From NCBI RefSeq assembly GCF_004328705.1, contig NZ_CP035319.1:372001-436000 (forward strand): a stretch of 64,000 bases of DNA, given 5' to 3'. Each line of letters starts with the position of its first letter. The first letter of the stretch is position 1. The translations under genes were made by a program, and so were the position numbers. Positions 63,566 to 64,000 of the stretch are shown piece by piece. The notes beneath the pieces were generated by a model. The model was given only the letters and a program-made list of their open reading frames with translations. It had not been told where the DNA came from and ran no database searches. Origin of the DNA: Rhodococcus sp. ABRD24. Its GTDB lineage: Bacteria; Actinomycetota; Actinomycetes; Mycobacteriales; Mycobacteriaceae.

Positions 63566-64000
63566 TCAGGCCGGTGCCGATTCCGGTGCGTCCTTCGACG
63601 ACATGCGGGCGTTCCGCGCGCGCACCAGCGCGTCAGTGGTGAACACCACCAGCGCAGCCCAGATCAACACGAAACCGATCCACCGGGACGGCGGCATCAT
63701 CTCGTGCATCACCAGGACACCCCACGCCATCTGCAACGCCGGCGTCAGGTACTGCAAGATACCGAGCGTGGTCAGCGGGACCCGCTGCGCGGCGACACCG
63801 AACAGCAGAAGAGGGAGGGCGGTGACCGGTCCCGCCGCCATCAGCAGCAGACTGTGCCCGACGCCATTACCGAAGAACGATCCCGTCCCGGCGACCGCAA
63901 GCACCACGAGGTACGCGATCGCGAACGGCGCGGCGACGACTCCCTCCGCCGTCAAGCTCGTGCGCGGATCGAGTGGTACCACCTTCTTGATCAACCCGTA
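63566..64000 (-). CDS. rarD: RarD-like EamA permease, 5' end beyond window
   Basis: 145 codons remain, open to the right edge (YGLIKKVVPLDPRTSLTAEG). LIKKVVPLDP plus the following hydrophobic helices (FAIAYLVVLAV; LLLMAAGPVTALPLLLFGVA; LGILQYLTPALQMAWGVLVM) are hallmarks of the C-terminal half of RarD, a ten-helix DMT/EamA transporter. RarD was named for chloramphenicol sensitivity, but its substrate is not settled. The last residues (ARNARMSSKDAPESAPA) form a cytosolic tail. It lies 111 bp upstream of dnaE on the same strand. Confidence 0.9.
   Translation of the reverse strand, partial: YGLIKKVVPLDPRTSLTAEGVVAAPFAIAYLVVLAVAGTGSFFGNGVGHSLLLMAAGPVTALPLLLFGVAAQRVPLTTLGILQYLTPALQMAWGVLVMHEMMPPSRWIGFVLIWAALVVFTTDALVRARNARMSSKDAPESAPA

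Noticed and set aside
1..64000. CRISPR array, tRNA or rRNA genes
   Set aside because: No regularly spaced repeats and no cloverleaf or rRNA-like sequence were noticed on reading; a tRNAscan or Infernal run would settle it.

Overview
The window comes from a high-GC actinomycete, most likely Rhodococcus or a close mycolic-acid relative (my inference). Pointers are strong G/C third-position codon bias, a Rhodococcus-type putrescine oxidase, a CYP125-like P450, a mycobacterial-type three-gene succinate dehydrogenase, an F420 (Ddn-type) nitroreductase and a DUF222/HNH (13E12) gene with a LexA box. No rRNA, tRNA or CRISPR array was seen.

Left part (0-22 kb): the 5' 6.2 kb of an NRPS gene (C-A-T-E-C-A..., running off the left edge); a small membrane-protein gene behind a near-perfect CIRCE (HrcA) operator; a hypothetical protein; and an sdh operon (small protein, membrane anchor, SdhA, SdhB) behind a perfect CRP-type site. 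Next come two damaged genes (a hydroxyisobutyrate-dehydrogenase-like remnant and an amber-interrupted DUF2268 metalloprotease), a TmrB-like P-loop protein, bioA-bioF-bioD with a 39-bp palindrome between bioA and bioF, a P450 with an upstream PucR-type regulator, and a methyltransferase.

Middle (22-46 kb): a complete insertion sequence with doubled end repeats, the 13E12/HNH gene and a small PepSY-like exported protein. Trehalose-from-glycogen genes are split: glgX/treX and treY (with one in-frame TAG) at 25.6-30.1 kb, treZ at 44.0-45.8 kb. Between them lies a nitrogen-catabolism block: NAD-glutamate dehydrogenase, a PucR-type regulator, aminobutyraldehyde dehydrogenase, gabT, gabD, a universal stress protein, an amino-acid/polyamine permease and putrescine oxidase. 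Together these would import putrescine and convert it through 4-aminobutyraldehyde, GABA and succinate semialdehyde to succinate, with glutamate dehydrogenase regenerating the 2-oxoglutarate used by GabT.

Right part (46-64 kb): a minus-strand cell-surface locus (1574-residue adhesin-like protein with LPVTG signal, a 47-residue peptide, a class E sortase, a 50-residue membrane peptide), an IS3-family relic, a DHA2 drug exporter divergent from a TetR regulator, threonine dehydratase, a Ddn-type nitroreductase divergent from a small membrane protein and an ABC exporter pair, dnaE, and the end of a RarD-like permease gene at the right edge.

Points most worth a second look are the sortase locus with two micropeptides, the CIRCE site on a non-chaperone gene, the palindrome directly abutting bioF, the three TAG-interrupted reading frames, and the abrupt codon-usage change inside dnaE.
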